This document shows positions 53,489-62,605 of a stretch of DNA of 64,000 nt, in pieces. The stretch's first letter is position 1. Each line of letters begins with the position of its first letter. The notes under the pieces were generated by a model. That model worked only from the letters and a program-made list of their open reading frames with translations, had not been told where the DNA came from and did no database searches. Position numbers and translations under genes: made by a program. The DNA lies in assembly GCA_024762925.1 (NCBI GenBank), contig JANTGM010000019.1, forward strand, positions 1 to 64,000, given 5' to 3'. The stretch is from Kofleriaceae bacterium. GTDB taxonomy: Bacteria; Myxococcota_A; Polyangia; Haliangiales; Haliangiaceae.

Positions 53489-55147
53489 CTATGCGACGAG
53501 TGCGGCCTCGATGAGCGAGAGAAGGTCCAGCGGGGCAAAGGGCTTGGCGATCGAGCGGATGTGCCCAGCGAGTTCCCTGGGCTCTGTCGCTTCGTTGTTG
53601 TATCCGGACATCATGATGATAGGCATGTCGGGGGTATCCGCTAGCACCTTGCGGACAAACTCATACCCTCCCATGCGAGGCATCACCACATCGGTGAGAA
53701 CCAGCGAAACATTGCTCGCCGCTTGAAATGCGCGCAAACCACTCTCGCCGTTGTCTGCCTCAAGGACTGAGTAACCACGAGACTTCAGCACTCGAACCAC
53801 GGCCAGGCGAACCGCAGGTTGGTCCTCAACGACGAGGACGGTTCCATGTGCTGGCACATCCGGTGGAGCGCGTCTTGGTGGAGTGGGCTGGCTGCTAGCT
53901 GAGCCAACGTATCGAGGCAGGAGGATCTCAAACCGTGCACCTTGCCCAGGTTTGCTGGCAATCTCAATAGAGCCCTTTGACCGGGTGACGAACCCATAGA
54001 CCTGCGCCAGGCCGAGTCCTGTGCCTTTGCCCGCTTCCTTAGTTGTGAAGAACGGTTCAAAGATGTGCTCTTGCATCTTGGGGCTAAGGCCGGAACCTGT
54101 GTCTTCCATTGTGAGCTTGATGAACTCCCCTCTGCCTCTGTGGTCATCAAGATCGCCTGCCATGACCTCGTTGGTTGTTGAGATCGTGAGCGTGCCCCCA
54201 TCGCTCATGGCATCGCGCGCGTTGAGAGCTATGTTGAGAATCGCTTGCTCAAGCTGACTCTCGTCGACACAGGTCGCCCAGATGTCTTCTGAGAGCAGGG
54301 TATTGAGTTCCACTGTGGAACCGATGGTTCGCCGCAGCATGTGATCGATGCCTAGGACGACATCATTGACAGATACGGGGCTTGGTTTGCCGGCTTTCTG
54401 GGCCGAAAACGCGAGCAGCTGTGAGGTGAGCCGAGAAGCTCGTTCCGCAGCGGCTAGGATTTCGTCCACTTCCTCCTCGCCCTCCGCATCGCCCTCAAGT
54501 CGTTGGCGCACGAAGTAGCCCATGTTCATGATCGCGGTGAGTACATTGTTGAAGTCGTGGGCGACTCCGCCTGCAAGCTGCCCCACAGCTTTGAGCCTCT
54601 GCGCTTGCGCCAACTGGCTCTCCAGCTGCTTGCGACGACGTAGGTCGGTCCAGACGGCTCGCCACCGCGAGTTAGAGCGTGCAAAGGACCCACCCAGACT
54701 GGCCTCGATTTGCTGGCCGTCCTTGGTTATCATGATGACTTCGTGCTGGGTGGTCTTCCCTTGGCTCAGAATATCTCGGAGTAGCGGCCAGTCTTGCTCT
54801 GCATGAAAGTCGCGTAGCGAACGGCCTATGATTTCCTCTTTGTGGTATCCAAGGACAGAGGCCAGAGTGTCGTTGCACTTGAGGATATGTCGAGAATTGA
54901 CGTCGACGGAGGCGAACATCGCCGGTGCGTTCTCGTACAGATCGACGGAATCCTCCAAAAGTCCCTCAGCCTTTTGCCGCAGCGAGGATTGCTTCTCTAA
55001 CTCCTCTCCCAACATGTTTAGCGCAGCGCCCAGTGCGTCAATGTCGTCGTCACTCTGAGGGGACGGCATACGCGCGCTTGAGTCTCCTTGCGCCAGTCGA
55101 ATGGCGAGTTCGATGATGGCGGCGATTCGCGGGTCGTTGGAGCTCAC
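53489..55147 (-). CDS. PAS hybrid histidine kinase with receiver domain
   Basis: A 552-residue cytoplasmic sensor kinase. It has an N-terminal coiled coil, a PAS domain at about 70-175 ([23 protein letters not shown]), the phosphoacceptor box [12 protein letters not shown] (His197), an ATPase domain with N (ALNARDAM) and G boxes ([22 protein letters not shown]), and a C-terminal receiver domain ([13 protein letters not shown], acceptor Asp486 in [11 protein letters not shown]). The GTG start overlaps the STAS-like gene's stop as GTGA. No output regulator is adjacent. Confidence 0.92.
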   Translation of the reverse strand: MSSNDPRIAAIIELAIRLAQGDSSARMPSPQSDDDIDALGAALNMLGEELEKQSSLRQKAEGLLEDSVDLYENAPAMFASVDVNSRHILKCNDTLASVLGYHKEEIIGRSLRDFHAEQDWPLLRDILSQGKTTQHEVIMITKDGQQIEASLGGSFARSNSRWRAVWTDLRRRKQLESQLAQAQRLKAVGQLAGGVAHDFNNVLTAIMNMGYFVRQRLEGDAEGEEEVDEILAAAERASRLTSQLLAFSAQKAGKPSPVSVNDVVLGIDHMLRRTIGSTVELNTLLSEDIWATCVDESQLEQAILNIALNARDAMSDGGTLTISTTNEVMAGDLDDHRGRGEFIKLTMEDTGSGLSPKMQEHIFEPFFTTKEAGKGTGLGLAQVYGFVTRSKGSIEIASKPGQGARFEILLPRYVGSASSQPTPPRRAPPDVPAHGTVLVVEDQPAVRLAVVRVLKSRGYSVLEADNGESGLRAFQAASNVSLVLTDVVMPRMGGYEFVRKVLADTPDMPIIMMSGYNNEATEPRELAGHIRSIAKPFAPLDLLSLIEAALVA

Positions 55148-55530
55148 TTTGAAGCTGCGAAGAGCCAGGCCATTGCTTTGTCCTCGCTGGCAAAAAGTTG
55201 AACCGGGTAGCGCGGGCGCGATACGCGGGTAAAGAAATTGCCGATGACCGCTGACACGGGTCCTCCGACCACCACTGCCAGCCGTGTGACATAGTCTGCG
55301 ATGTAGTCAGCAGCTGCAACTTGGCGCGCTGTGCGATCCATGCTCCGAAGCTGCCTTGTGTCGATGAGAATCGCCATCCGTCGACCGATCGTCGTCATCG
55401 CTAGCTCGTGCATTTCTCGAATATGGGCGGCAGTGATGTCCATATCCTTGCGGAGAACGACCCGAAGAAGCCCTCCCTCCTCGACGGTGAGATGGCCGCC
55501 TTCAACCTCATACTCCTCCAATACGGCCAC
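55144..55530 (-). CDS. STAS/SpoIIAA-like regulatory protein
   Basis: A 128-residue cytoplasmic protein (GTG start) with alternating beta/alpha pattern: LLRVVLRKDMDITAAHIREMHELAMTTIG, then RRMAILIDTRQLRSMDRTAR, YVTRLAVVVGGPVSAVIGNFF and PVQLFASEDKAMAWL. The D-T-R and F-x-x-E-x-x-A-x-x-W-L ending recall STAS/SpoIIAA-like domains found beside sensor kinases. It is translationally coupled to the hybrid kinase, so it may gate that kinase; this is inferred. Confidence 0.6.
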   Translation of the reverse strand: MAVLEEYEVEGGHLTVEEGGLLRVVLRKDMDITAAHIREMHELAMTTIGRRMAILIDTRQLRSMDRTARQVAAADYIADYVTRLAVVVGGPVSAVIGNFFTRVSRPRYPVQLFASEDKAMAWLFAASK

Positions 55531-55889
55531 AGCAGGTTGATCCTCTCACATTCTGCGCAATGCCGGGGGATGGATACCCGAATGTCGGGCTTAACTGTCT
55601 ACAAGAGCCCGAAGTTCGCAGAGAGAAGGCTGTTGCCGGGGGCCGAGACGATGATGTGCTCGGTCTCGACGCTCATTCGTGTCTTGGTGAAACACGTAAC
55701 CTCTTGACGATTTGTGTGTGTTGCTTCTCCACTCTCATCAAACTTCCAGGCCACGCTGCCTGGTGCTCCTATGTCGAGCTGCCGACTCTGGAAACCCGTA
55801 GCACCTCGAAGGGAAATAGCCGTGGGCGGCTGGTACCCTGCTGCGGTGGAGTCGACTGCCCTGGCGACGGGGGGCGCATGTCCAGGAGG
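55531..55889. other. Non-coding spacer between the mutase and STAS-like genes
   Basis: About 360 bases without a credible gene; the open frame 55560-56351 runs antisense into the mutase gene and looks artefactual. It contains CCCGA-ATG-TCGGG (55577-55589) and CCAGGC-CACGCT-GCCTGG (55746-55763), which may form part of the mutase transcript's 3' region. No terminator with a T-run is seen. Confidence 0.4.
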
Positions 55890-57476
55890 TTAGCTCTGTT
55901 GGTGGGTGCCGAAGACGTCGCGCATGACATCCGAGATCTCGCCGATGGTGGCCATGGCTGTGACGGCTCCCAGGATGCTCTCCACGAGGTTGCCTTGCCC
56001 CTCGGCCCGATCCCGCAAGGCCCGCAGCGCCCTATCAGTTTCGTCTTGGTTGCGGCGGCTTCGCAGTGCTCGAAGTCGCTCCACTTGCTCGCGCTCGAGT
56101 GCGGGGTTGGACTTGGCAAGGTCAACGTGTGCGCCATCATCACTGCGGAACTCATTGGTCCCCACGACAATGCGCTCGTTTCGCTCGACAGCCAACTGAT
56201 GCTCGTATGCTCGTCGTTCGATTTTCTTTTGTTGAAACCCTTGCTCGATAGCCTGGGTTGCGCCGCCCATTTCGTCAATACGCGCGATGTAGTCCAATGC
56301 GCGGGCCTCGATGGTGTCGGTCAACGACTCAACAGCATAGGAGCCTGCTAGCGGGTCAATAAAGTCGGCGACGCCAGACTCGTGAGCAATGACCTGCTGG
56401 GTCCGCAGCGCAAGAGTCGCGGAGTGCTCAGAGGGCAGGGCCAAAGCCTCGTCGTAGGAGTTTGTGTGTAAACTCTGAGTTCCTCCGAGGACCGCAGCAA
56501 GGGCCTGTATAGTTACCCTTGGAACATTTACTAGGGGTTGTTCTGCCTGCAGAGTGACGCCGGCCGTCTGGGTGTGAAATCTCAGTAGAAGGCTCTTTGG
56601 GTTCTTTGCACCAAACCGCTCGCGCATCAGACGAGACCACATGCGCCGCGCGGCGCGGAACTTGGCGACCTCTTCAAGGAAGTTGTTGTGCACATTGAAG
56701 AAGAATGCGAGCCGGGGAGCAAAGGCATCGATGTCCAACCCTGCATCGAGAGCTGCTTGCACATAGGCGATGCCATTACTGAGTGTGAAAGCGACCTCCT
56801 GCACGGCGTCCGAACCAGCTTCGCGAATGTGATATCCGGAGATTGAGATCGTGTTCCAACGTGGCACCTGTTCGTTGCAAAAGAGAAAGGTGTCGGTGAT
56901 GAGACGCATGGATGACGCAGGCGGGTAGATGTACGTGCCTCTCGCGATGTACTCCTTGAGGATGTCGTTCTGAATGGTGCCTGCCAACTTGTCGCGCGGA
57001 ATTCCGCGCTCATCGCCAACAGCAACATAGAGCGAGAGCAAGATTGCTGCGGTGGAATTGATGGTCATCGAAGTCGAGACCTTGTCGAGGGGAATGCCAT
57101 CGAAGAGAACGCGCATGTCCTCGATGGAGTCAATTGCGACGCCAACCTTGCCGATTTCCCCGTGTGCCAACTCGTGATCCGAGTCGCGGCCCATTTGTGT
57201 GGGCAGGTCAAAGGCAACGCTCAGGCCTTTGGAGCCCGCGTCAAGCAGGTACTTGTAGCGCTCGTTGGATTCCTTTGCGGTTCCGAATCCGGCGTACTGG
57301 CGCATGGTCCAAAGTCGACCCCGGTACATGGTTTCTCGGACGCCACGGGTGTACGGGTATGTCCCCGGATCGCCCAAATCTCGGTCATACTCCAGACCGT
57401 CGACGTCGGCAGGCCTATAGCAGCCCTTGATTTCAAGGTCAGCATCGGTGGCAAAGCGCTCCTTGCGTGTGCTCAT
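55890..57476 (-). CDS. Methylmalonyl-CoA mutase large (catalytic) subunit
   Basis: A 528-residue TIM-barrel catalytic subunit lacking the C-terminal B12 domain, which is supplied by the gene at 48788. It shows [31 protein letters not shown], the [17 protein letters not shown] segment and [15 protein letters not shown]. The Tyr in RQYAGF and Arg in ARGTYIYPP correspond, as far as I recall, to the methylmalonyl-CoA-selecting residues (isobutyryl-CoA mutases carry Phe and Gln). ATG 57476 overlaps the scoB stop as ATGA. Its split partner lies 6.7 kb away on the other strand. Confidence 0.92.
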   Translation of the reverse strand: MSTRKERFATDADLEIKGCYRPADVDGLEYDRDLGDPGTYPYTRGVRETMYRGRLWTMRQYAGFGTAKESNERYKYLLDAGSKGLSVAFDLPTQMGRDSDHELAHGEIGKVGVAIDSIEDMRVLFDGIPLDKVSTSMTINSTAAILLSLYVAVGDERGIPRDKLAGTIQNDILKEYIARGTYIYPPASSMRLITDTFLFCNEQVPRWNTISISGYHIREAGSDAVQEVAFTLSNGIAYVQAALDAGLDIDAFAPRLAFFFNVHNNFLEEVAKFRAARRMWSRLMRERFGAKNPKSLLLRFHTQTAGVTLQAEQPLVNVPRVTIQALAAVLGGTQSLHTNSYDEALALPSEHSATLALRTQQVIAHESGVADFIDPLAGSYAVESLTDTIEARALDYIARIDEMGGATQAIEQGFQQKKIERRAYEHQLAVERNERIVVGTNEFRSDDGAHVDLAKSNPALEREQVERLRALRSRRNQDETDRALRALRDRAEGQGNLVESILGAVTAMATIGEISDVMRDVFGTHQQS

Positions 57477-58135
57477 GAGAAACTCATTTCCTTGCACTCT
57501 GGGCTAATCGCGAGCGGCGCTTCAGTGGCTGCGACCACGTCTTCCACGGTGATGCCAGGTGCCAGCTCTTTGAGCACCAGCGAGGCGTTCTCCACATCGA
57601 TGACCGCCATGTCGGTGATGATCTGATGCACGACTTCGATGCCCGTTAGGGGCAGATTGCACTCTTTGAGAATCTTGGGATCCCCGTTTCGGGTCACGTG
57701 TTCCATCATAATGATCACACGGCGAGCGCCAGCCACAAGGTCCATCGCGCCACCCATGCCCTTGACCATCTTGCCCGGAATCATCCAGTTTGCCAGGTCG
57801 CCTTTGGCCGAGATTTGCATCGCACCAAGGATGGCCATGTCAATATGTCCACCGCGAATCATGGCGAAGGACTCCGCCGAGTCGAAGTACACCGAGCCCG
57901 GAATCTCGGAGACCGTTTGTTTGCCAGCATTGATAAGGTCAGGATCCTCATCGCCTTCATAGGGGAAGGGGCCAATCCCTAGCATGCCGTTCTCCGACTG
58001 CAGCACGACCTCCACACCAGCTGGCACGAAGTTGGGGACAAGCGTAGGCATTCCGATTCCCAGATTCACATAAAAGCCGTCCTTTAGCTCTTGGGCGGCT
58101 CGGCTGGCAATTTGATCGCGCGTTAACTTGTTCAT
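57473..58135 (-). CDS. scoB: 3-oxoacid CoA-transferase subunit B
   Basis: A 220-residue beta subunit of a succinyl-CoA:3-ketoacid or acetate-type CoA-transferase, which activates acetoacetate using succinyl-CoA. It has [19 protein letters not shown] and the catalytic Glu in [14 protein letters not shown], followed by [13 protein letters not shown] and [17 protein letters not shown]. It overlaps subunit A at its start and the mutase at its end by 4 bases each. Downstream production of succinyl-CoA by the mutase suits a ketone-body pathway, which is an inference. Confidence 0.93.
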   Translation of the reverse strand: MNKLTRDQIASRAAQELKDGFYVNLGIGMPTLVPNFVPAGVEVVLQSENGMLGIGPFPYEGDEDPDLINAGKQTVSEIPGSVYFDSAESFAMIRGGHIDMAILGAMQISAKGDLANWMIPGKMVKGMGGAMDLVAGARRVIIMMEHVTRNGDPKILKECNLPLTGIEVVHQIITDMAVIDVENASLVLKELAPGITVEDVVAATEAPLAISPECKEMSFS

Positions 58136-58830
58136 GATCGGGGCCTCGTGGTGCGTTGCTCGATGGGCTTTTCGTAGTCTTTGCCGACAAAAATTCTCTG
58201 GACGTAGACGGAAGGCGTGTGAATCTGATCGGGCTCAAGCTCTCCGACGTCTACGAGTTCTTCTACTTCGACAATGGTGACCTTGCCCGCCGTAGCCATG
58301 ATTGCATTGAAGTTGCGAGCGGTCTTCCGAAACACCAAATTGCCCCAGCGGTCGGCCTTCCACGCCTTGATGAGAGCGAAGTCGGCGCGCAAGGCACGTT
58401 CCAGAACACAGTTGACGCCGCCTACTTCGCGGGTCTCCTTGCCTTCTGCGACCTTCGTTCCAAAGCCGGTGGGTGTGAAAAACGCTTCAATGCCCGCGCC
58501 GCCTGCCCGGATGCGTTCGGCCAACGTTCCCTGCGGAGTAAGTTCTACTTGGAGTTCCCCCGAGAGAAACTGTTCAGCAAAAATCGTATTTTCACCAACG
58601 TACGAAGACACCATCTTCTTCACTTGTCCCTGCGCAAGCAGAATCCCCAACCCCTTATCTGTGGTGCCACAGTTGTTGGAGATGATGGTGAGATCCTTGG
58701 TGCCCATTGCGGCTAGGCGCTGGATGCTGTTCTCGGGATTTCCGCACAGACCAAAGCCACCTGACATGAGGGTAGCGCCGTCCTTTAGGTCGAAGAGTGC
58801 GGCCTCGGCATTGTCGTAGACCTTATTCAT
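58132..58830 (-). CDS. scoA: 3-oxoacid CoA-transferase subunit A
   Basis: A 232-residue alpha subunit. Visible: [72 protein letters not shown], the family hallmark. It starts the three-gene minus-strand operon scoA-scoB-mutase, with 88 bases to the divergent DUF62 gene. Confidence 0.93.
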   Translation of the reverse strand: MNKVYDNAEAALFDLKDGATLMSGGFGLCGNPENSIQRLAAMGTKDLTIISNNCGTTDKGLGILLAQGQVKKMVSSYVGENTIFAEQFLSGELQVELTPQGTLAERIRAGGAGIEAFFTPTGFGTKVAEGKETREVGGVNCVLERALRADFALIKAWKADRWGNLVFRKTARNFNAIMATAGKVTIVEVEELVDVGELEPDQIHTPSVYVQRIFVGKDYEKPIEQRTTRPRS

Positions 58831-58918
58831 CGAGCCGAGAGTAGAGGGGCGGCAGACAGGGTGTCAATTGCGCTTGGGCGGCTGGTGCCCATAGGTTGGC
58901 TCCGGGTACTCTCGACAC

Positions 58919-59695
58919 ATGGCGCTCGTGACTTTGATGACGGATTTGGGGACCGCCGATGGATACGTGGGTGCCATGAAGGGCGTGCTGTATTCGCGTG
59001 CGCCAGGTGTTTGCATCGCCGATATCAGTCATTCGATTCCACGTCACGACATTGGCGCTGCGGCCCATGCGCTAACGAATACGGTTCCGTTTTTTCCCGC
59101 TGGCACGATTCATATTTGCGTGGTTGGCCCAGGCGTGGGCAGCGACAGCAAAGCCGTTCTTGTCATGCACAAAGACCAGATCTTGGTTGGGCCTGACAAC
59201 GGCGTATTCGCGCTTGTTGCGCCGCGCGCCACCAAGGCTTACGAGATTTCGGAGTTGGCGTTCTTGCGCGATCGACCTTCGATGACCTTTAGCGGTCGGG
59301 ATGTTTTTGCTGCCGCAGCGGCGGAATTGGCAAGAGGCGGCAAGCCTGAAGAGGCGGGGCCCCAGGTCGTGTTGCGCGGCCGCCTGCCAGCAGAGCAGTC
59401 GGAAGGGGCCGCGGCCTGTGTTGCCCACATCGATGTCTTTGGAAATCTCATCACAAATATTGCCCGCGCGAAGGTGCCTGCTGGTGCAGGGTTTCGGATT
59501 GCGGGGCGAGACATTGCTGCACTCAGTGAGAGTTACTCGAACGTGGGCACAGGCGAGCTTGTGGCCTATATCGGATCCCGCGACACCCTGGAGTTTGCCA
59601 TTCGCGAAGGCAATGCAGCCGAGACCCTCGGCGCATCACGCGGCACCGTCGTGGAACTGGTCCAGGCCTCGAATGACGAAGGAAGCAGTGAATGA
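58919..59695 (+). CDS. DUF62-fold SAM-dependent protein, catalytic triad replaced
   Basis: A 258-residue member of the SAM hydroxide adenosyltransferase / fluorinase-chlorinase superfamily: LMTDLGTADGYVGAMKGVL, ADISHSIPRHDIGAAAHAL, APDNG-like GPDNGVFALV, TFSGRDVFAAAAAEL and IDVFGNLITNI. In usual family members VDPGVGxxR and TFHGRD supply an Asp-Arg-His triad. Here the equivalents are Gly70 (VGPGVG), Ser77 and Ser125. The known halogenases have other residues there too, but not this set. It is coupled to rlmD (ATGA overlap). Activity is open. Confidence 0.8.
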   Translation: MALVTLMTDLGTADGYVGAMKGVLYSRAPGVCIADISHSIPRHDIGAAAHALTNTVPFFPAGTIHICVVGPGVGSDSKAVLVMHKDQILVGPDNGVFALVAPRATKAYEISELAFLRDRPSMTFSGRDVFAAAAAELARGGKPEEAGPQVVLRGRLPAEQSEGAAACVAHIDVFGNLITNIARAKVPAGAGFRIAGRDIAALSESYSNVGTGELVAYIGSRDTLEFAIREGNAAETLGASRGTVVELVQASNDEGSSE

Positions 59696-60918
59696 GCAAG
59701 CGCCGGCGCCGAATTGAAGTTCTTGTAGAGAGCCTCGCAGCGGGAGGCGATGGTGTTGCGCGTGGGGAGGACGGTCGGGTTACCTTTGTGCCTCGTGCTG
59801 CACCGGGCGACCGCTTGCTTGTTTCGCTCATACAGGAACGCAAGCAATTTGCTCGTGGCAAGCTCGTGAAAGTTCTCGAGCCCTCAGAGTTGCGAGTTGT
59901 GGCCAAGTGCAAGCTCTTCGCGGACGAGCGCTGTGGTGGCTGTCAGTGGCAGCACATCGAGCAGGAGACGCAAGGGGCCGCCAAGCAGTTGATTGTCGAG
60001 GCAGGGCTCCGCAAAGCGATTGCCCGAGGGTTGGAGTGCGCACCACTTCTAGAGCCATGCCCACCGTGGCAATGGCGACGTCGGGCGCGTTTCTCGTTTT
60101 GGGCAGGTGGCCCTCGAGTGCTCGGCTTCTTTCCTCAAGGGGATAAGAAAATTACGGATGTCCAAGAGTGCCCACAGCTTGAAGCCGGCCTGCAAGCTGC
60201 ACTCACAGCAATTCGAACACACCTCTTGCCGGGGCTCTCAGCGCGTGGCGAAGTGTCCGCCGTACTTGGGGCGAATGGTGCATCACATGTTTCTGTGCAT
60301 GGCAGTGCGAGTCGAAAGAGTGTGGAAGCATTGGCAGCTGACCCGGCCATCTCTGGGGTCTCCCATGGCACTCGCACGATGGGAAAGGCCGACGTGCAAC
60401 TTGAGGGGGGAGTGCTTGCAACCGCAGATCGGTTTGCGCAGGCGTCGGCTGCAGGTAACGAAGCGCTTTGCTCTGAGGTTGAAAACGCTGTCGGGCCAGT
60501 AGCCGGCTTGCGTGTTCTTGAACTTTTCGCCGGCAGCGGCAACTTCACGCGGCTGTTTAGCGATGCCAGCGAGGTGGTCGCTATCGAGGCGGCACCGATA
60601 CCGAAGGGGGAATATGCGGGCGGCGCGCGGTGGATTCAAGGAGATGCAGCGACCCGTGCCGCTGAGCTCGTCAAGGCAGGTGAGCGCTTTGATGTCGTCC
60701 TGCTCGACCCTCCTCGCAGTGGTGCCAAGGACGTGTTGGACTCGATCGTAGCGCTGACCCCAAAGCGCGTGGTCTATGTTTCGTGTGACGTAGCGACCTT
60801 GGCTCGCGACATCGAGGTGCTCGTTGCCAAGGGGTACAAGGCAGTTCGCGCCCAGCCAATTGACCTCATGCCGCAGACGGCACAGGTTGAAGTCGTCGCG
60901 GTTCTCGAGCTAGCGTGA
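59692..60918 (+). CDS. rlmD: 23S rRNA (uracil-C5)-methyltransferase RlmD
   Basis: A 408-residue SAM methyltransferase of the TrmA/RlmD family. It has an N-terminal TRAM domain (VESLAAGGDGVARGEDGRVTFVP), an Fe-S site (C73, C81, C84 in CKLFADERCGGC, with C158 in QECPQL), the SAM motif LELFAGSGNFTRLF, DPPRSGAKD, the catalytic Cys365 in VYVSCDVATLARD and a Glu in AQVEVVA near the end. The ATG overlaps the DUF62 stop as ATGA. Its last nine bases overlap the convergent kinase gene. Confidence 0.88.
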   Translation: MSKRRRRIEVLVESLAAGGDGVARGEDGRVTFVPRAAPGDRLLVSLIQERKQFARGKLVKVLEPSELRVVAKCKLFADERCGGCQWQHIEQETQGAAKQLIVEAGLRKAIARGLECAPLLEPCPPWQWRRRARFSFWAGGPRVLGFFPQGDKKITDVQECPQLEAGLQAALTAIRTHLLPGLSARGEVSAVLGANGASHVSVHGSASRKSVEALAADPAISGVSHGTRTMGKADVQLEGGVLATADRFAQASAAGNEALCSEVENAVGPVAGLRVLELFAGSGNFTRLFSDASEVVAIEAAPIPKGEYAGGARWIQGDAATRAAELVKAGERFDVVLLDPPRSGAKDVLDSIVALTPKRVVYVSCDVATLARDIEVLVAKGYKAVRAQPIDLMPQTAQVEVVAVLELA

Positions 60919-62601
60919 GCCCTTGAATCGGCTCGTCACGCTGTCGAGGGCACGGCGCATCTTGCTCGGTGGACGGGCGATGCTCATGCCGCGCTGGTAG
61001 GCGCTGCGCGCCGATGGATCAACTCCATATCGCATGTAGAGTGAGTAGAGGTCATCTACCAACTCAGAAATCCCCGTTGTCCGCAAGTCCCAGCTTTGGC
61101 AGTAGCTATCTGGTTTGTTGCGAATCATGGTTTTGCCAATGATGGCCATGATGGCTGGGTCGATGAGTTCGCCGTTGCCATCGAGGTAGTGCTTGTAGCT
61201 GAAGAAGCGATCGTCAGGAGCGAGGGCCATGCCTTGTTCGTCCGATTTTGGCGCACGCAGGTTCTGAATGATGCCGTACTCGTGCTCCACGTAGCCGAGC
61301 ACAGTGTTGCTCTCGTCCTTCTTCTCCCATTCGATGAATTTTCGAAACGCATCGTAGAGAGTCTTTGGGTTGGCGTAGGCGCCAGAGATGAGATAGTAGA
61401 AGAACGCGCCAAGCGAGTAGATGTCGGCAGGCCGGCCGACGCTCTTTGTTACTTGGGCGCGAACGTTCACCTCAGAGTTTTCCTGAAAAGGCGTTGTTAG
61501 GAGCAAGCGTTTGCGACCTCGGTCGGCACTGGCCACGTGATAGACCTGCGGCCGATTGAAGAGCGAAAATGTGTCGTTCTCGTGAATGTCGATGTAGAAG
61601 TCTTCGAAGAACTCCACTTCTGGAGACCCTTGCTGCACATTGACGAGCAGCTCAAAGGTGTTGATTTCTTGCTCTGGAGACTGAAAGTAGAGTGTGCCAG
61701 GCACTGATTGGTGCGAGGTCATCGAAAGGTCAACATCGGGACCGTGGGCCTTGCCCACGTTGAAATCGGCAAGTTTGACCGTCATCTGCGCACCGCACAG
61801 ATTTGGATCGGGAAGCTTGATGAGCACATTCGCAGGCTTGATGTCGCGGTGCACGGTGTCGCAGACGAGATGCGCATGCTCGATGGCCGTGGCAACCGGA
61901 ATCACGTAGTCAAGTACGCGGAATATGCGCTCACGCATGGGGACGGCAAGCAAGTCATCACGCCGACGCTTGGAACGCGATCCTTTGAGTCGCTCTTCCA
62001 ATGACATGTCGAGCAGCTCCAAAATCATGTAGTCGTTCTCGATGCGATCACGGAGCATCGGGGGAATGAAGTGAGGATTGTCGCCTTCGCCCGATGCCAG
62101 GACCTCGATGATGTTTGGGTGCCCTTGCACGCGCTCAAGGATTTCCTTTTCCATCTGAAACCGCATCTGGTCTTCAACGGACACGCCAGATTGCATGCAC
62201 TTGATGGCAACGTGACGCCGGTAGGAAGTTTTTGATTCGACCCAGCGTTCCTCGCCCAGATATGCCTTGGCAAAACGGCCAGAGCCAAGTTCGATGGGCA
62301 GCCCCGCTTGGTCTAAGACAAATCCGTAGATGCGTGAGCGCGAAACAAAGGGACTTGGCGCTCCTACCGCGCTAGGCTCTGGCACCGGCGCAATGCTGGT
62401 TGACAAGACATCTGGCTCCAGAAAGCCGTTGTGTGTTTGTCCCATTGGTGGCTCATAGGGCGTGTCCTCGTAGGACAATCCATTCTTATGCGCAGCCTCG
62501 TCGCCCGGCCGAGCTTCCTCGCTCGAAGTTGGCGATGTGGGCGTGGCGGGGGGCACGGTGTCATAGGGGAAGTCACCGCCTTTGGGGGGAGTGTTCGTCA
62601 T
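60910..62601 (-). CDS. Ser/Thr protein kinase with DFN motif and insertion
   Basis: A 563-residue kinase. After a disordered N-terminus the core shows the G-loop G106SGRFAKAY, K134 (VAIK), HRDIKPANV (251-259) and ADFNVGK, where the DFG is DFN (279-281). SPE at 308-310 is followed by about 80 extra residues before the alpha-F motif DIYSLG (393). The metal-binding Asp is retained, so activity is likely but altered. ATG 62601 lies four bases after the upstream kinase stop. Substrates are unknown; the FHA activator in this window is one candidate reader of such signalling. Confidence 0.82.
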   Translation of the reverse strand: MTNTPPKGGDFPYDTVPPATPTSPTSSEEARPGDEAAHKNGLSYEDTPYEPPMGQTHNGFLEPDVLSTSIAPVPEPSAVGAPSPFVSRSRIYGFVLDQAGLPIELGSGRFAKAYLGEERWVESKTSYRRHVAIKCMQSGVSVEDQMRFQMEKEILERVQGHPNIIEVLASGEGDNPHFIPPMLRDRIENDYMILELLDMSLEERLKGSRSKRRRDDLLAVPMRERIFRVLDYVIPVATAIEHAHLVCDTVHRDIKPANVLIKLPDPNLCGAQMTVKLADFNVGKAHGPDVDLSMTSHQSVPGTLYFQSPEQEINTFELLVNVQQGSPEVEFFEDFYIDIHENDTFSLFNRPQVYHVASADRGRKRLLLTTPFQENSEVNVRAQVTKSVGRPADIYSLGAFFYYLISGAYANPKTLYDAFRKFIEWEKKDESNTVLGYVEHEYGIIQNLRAPKSDEQGMALAPDDRFFSYKHYLDGNGELIDPAIMAIIGKTMIRNKPDSYCQSWDLRTTGISELVDDLYSLYMRYGVDPSARSAYQRGMSIARPPSKMRRALDSVTSRFKGSR

Positions 62602-62605
62602 GTAT

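Noticed and set aside
55560-56351. 263-residue plus-strand frame between the STAS-like gene and the mutase
   Set aside because: More than half lies antisense to the mutase gene and the rest is Cys- and Arg-rich without domain pattern.
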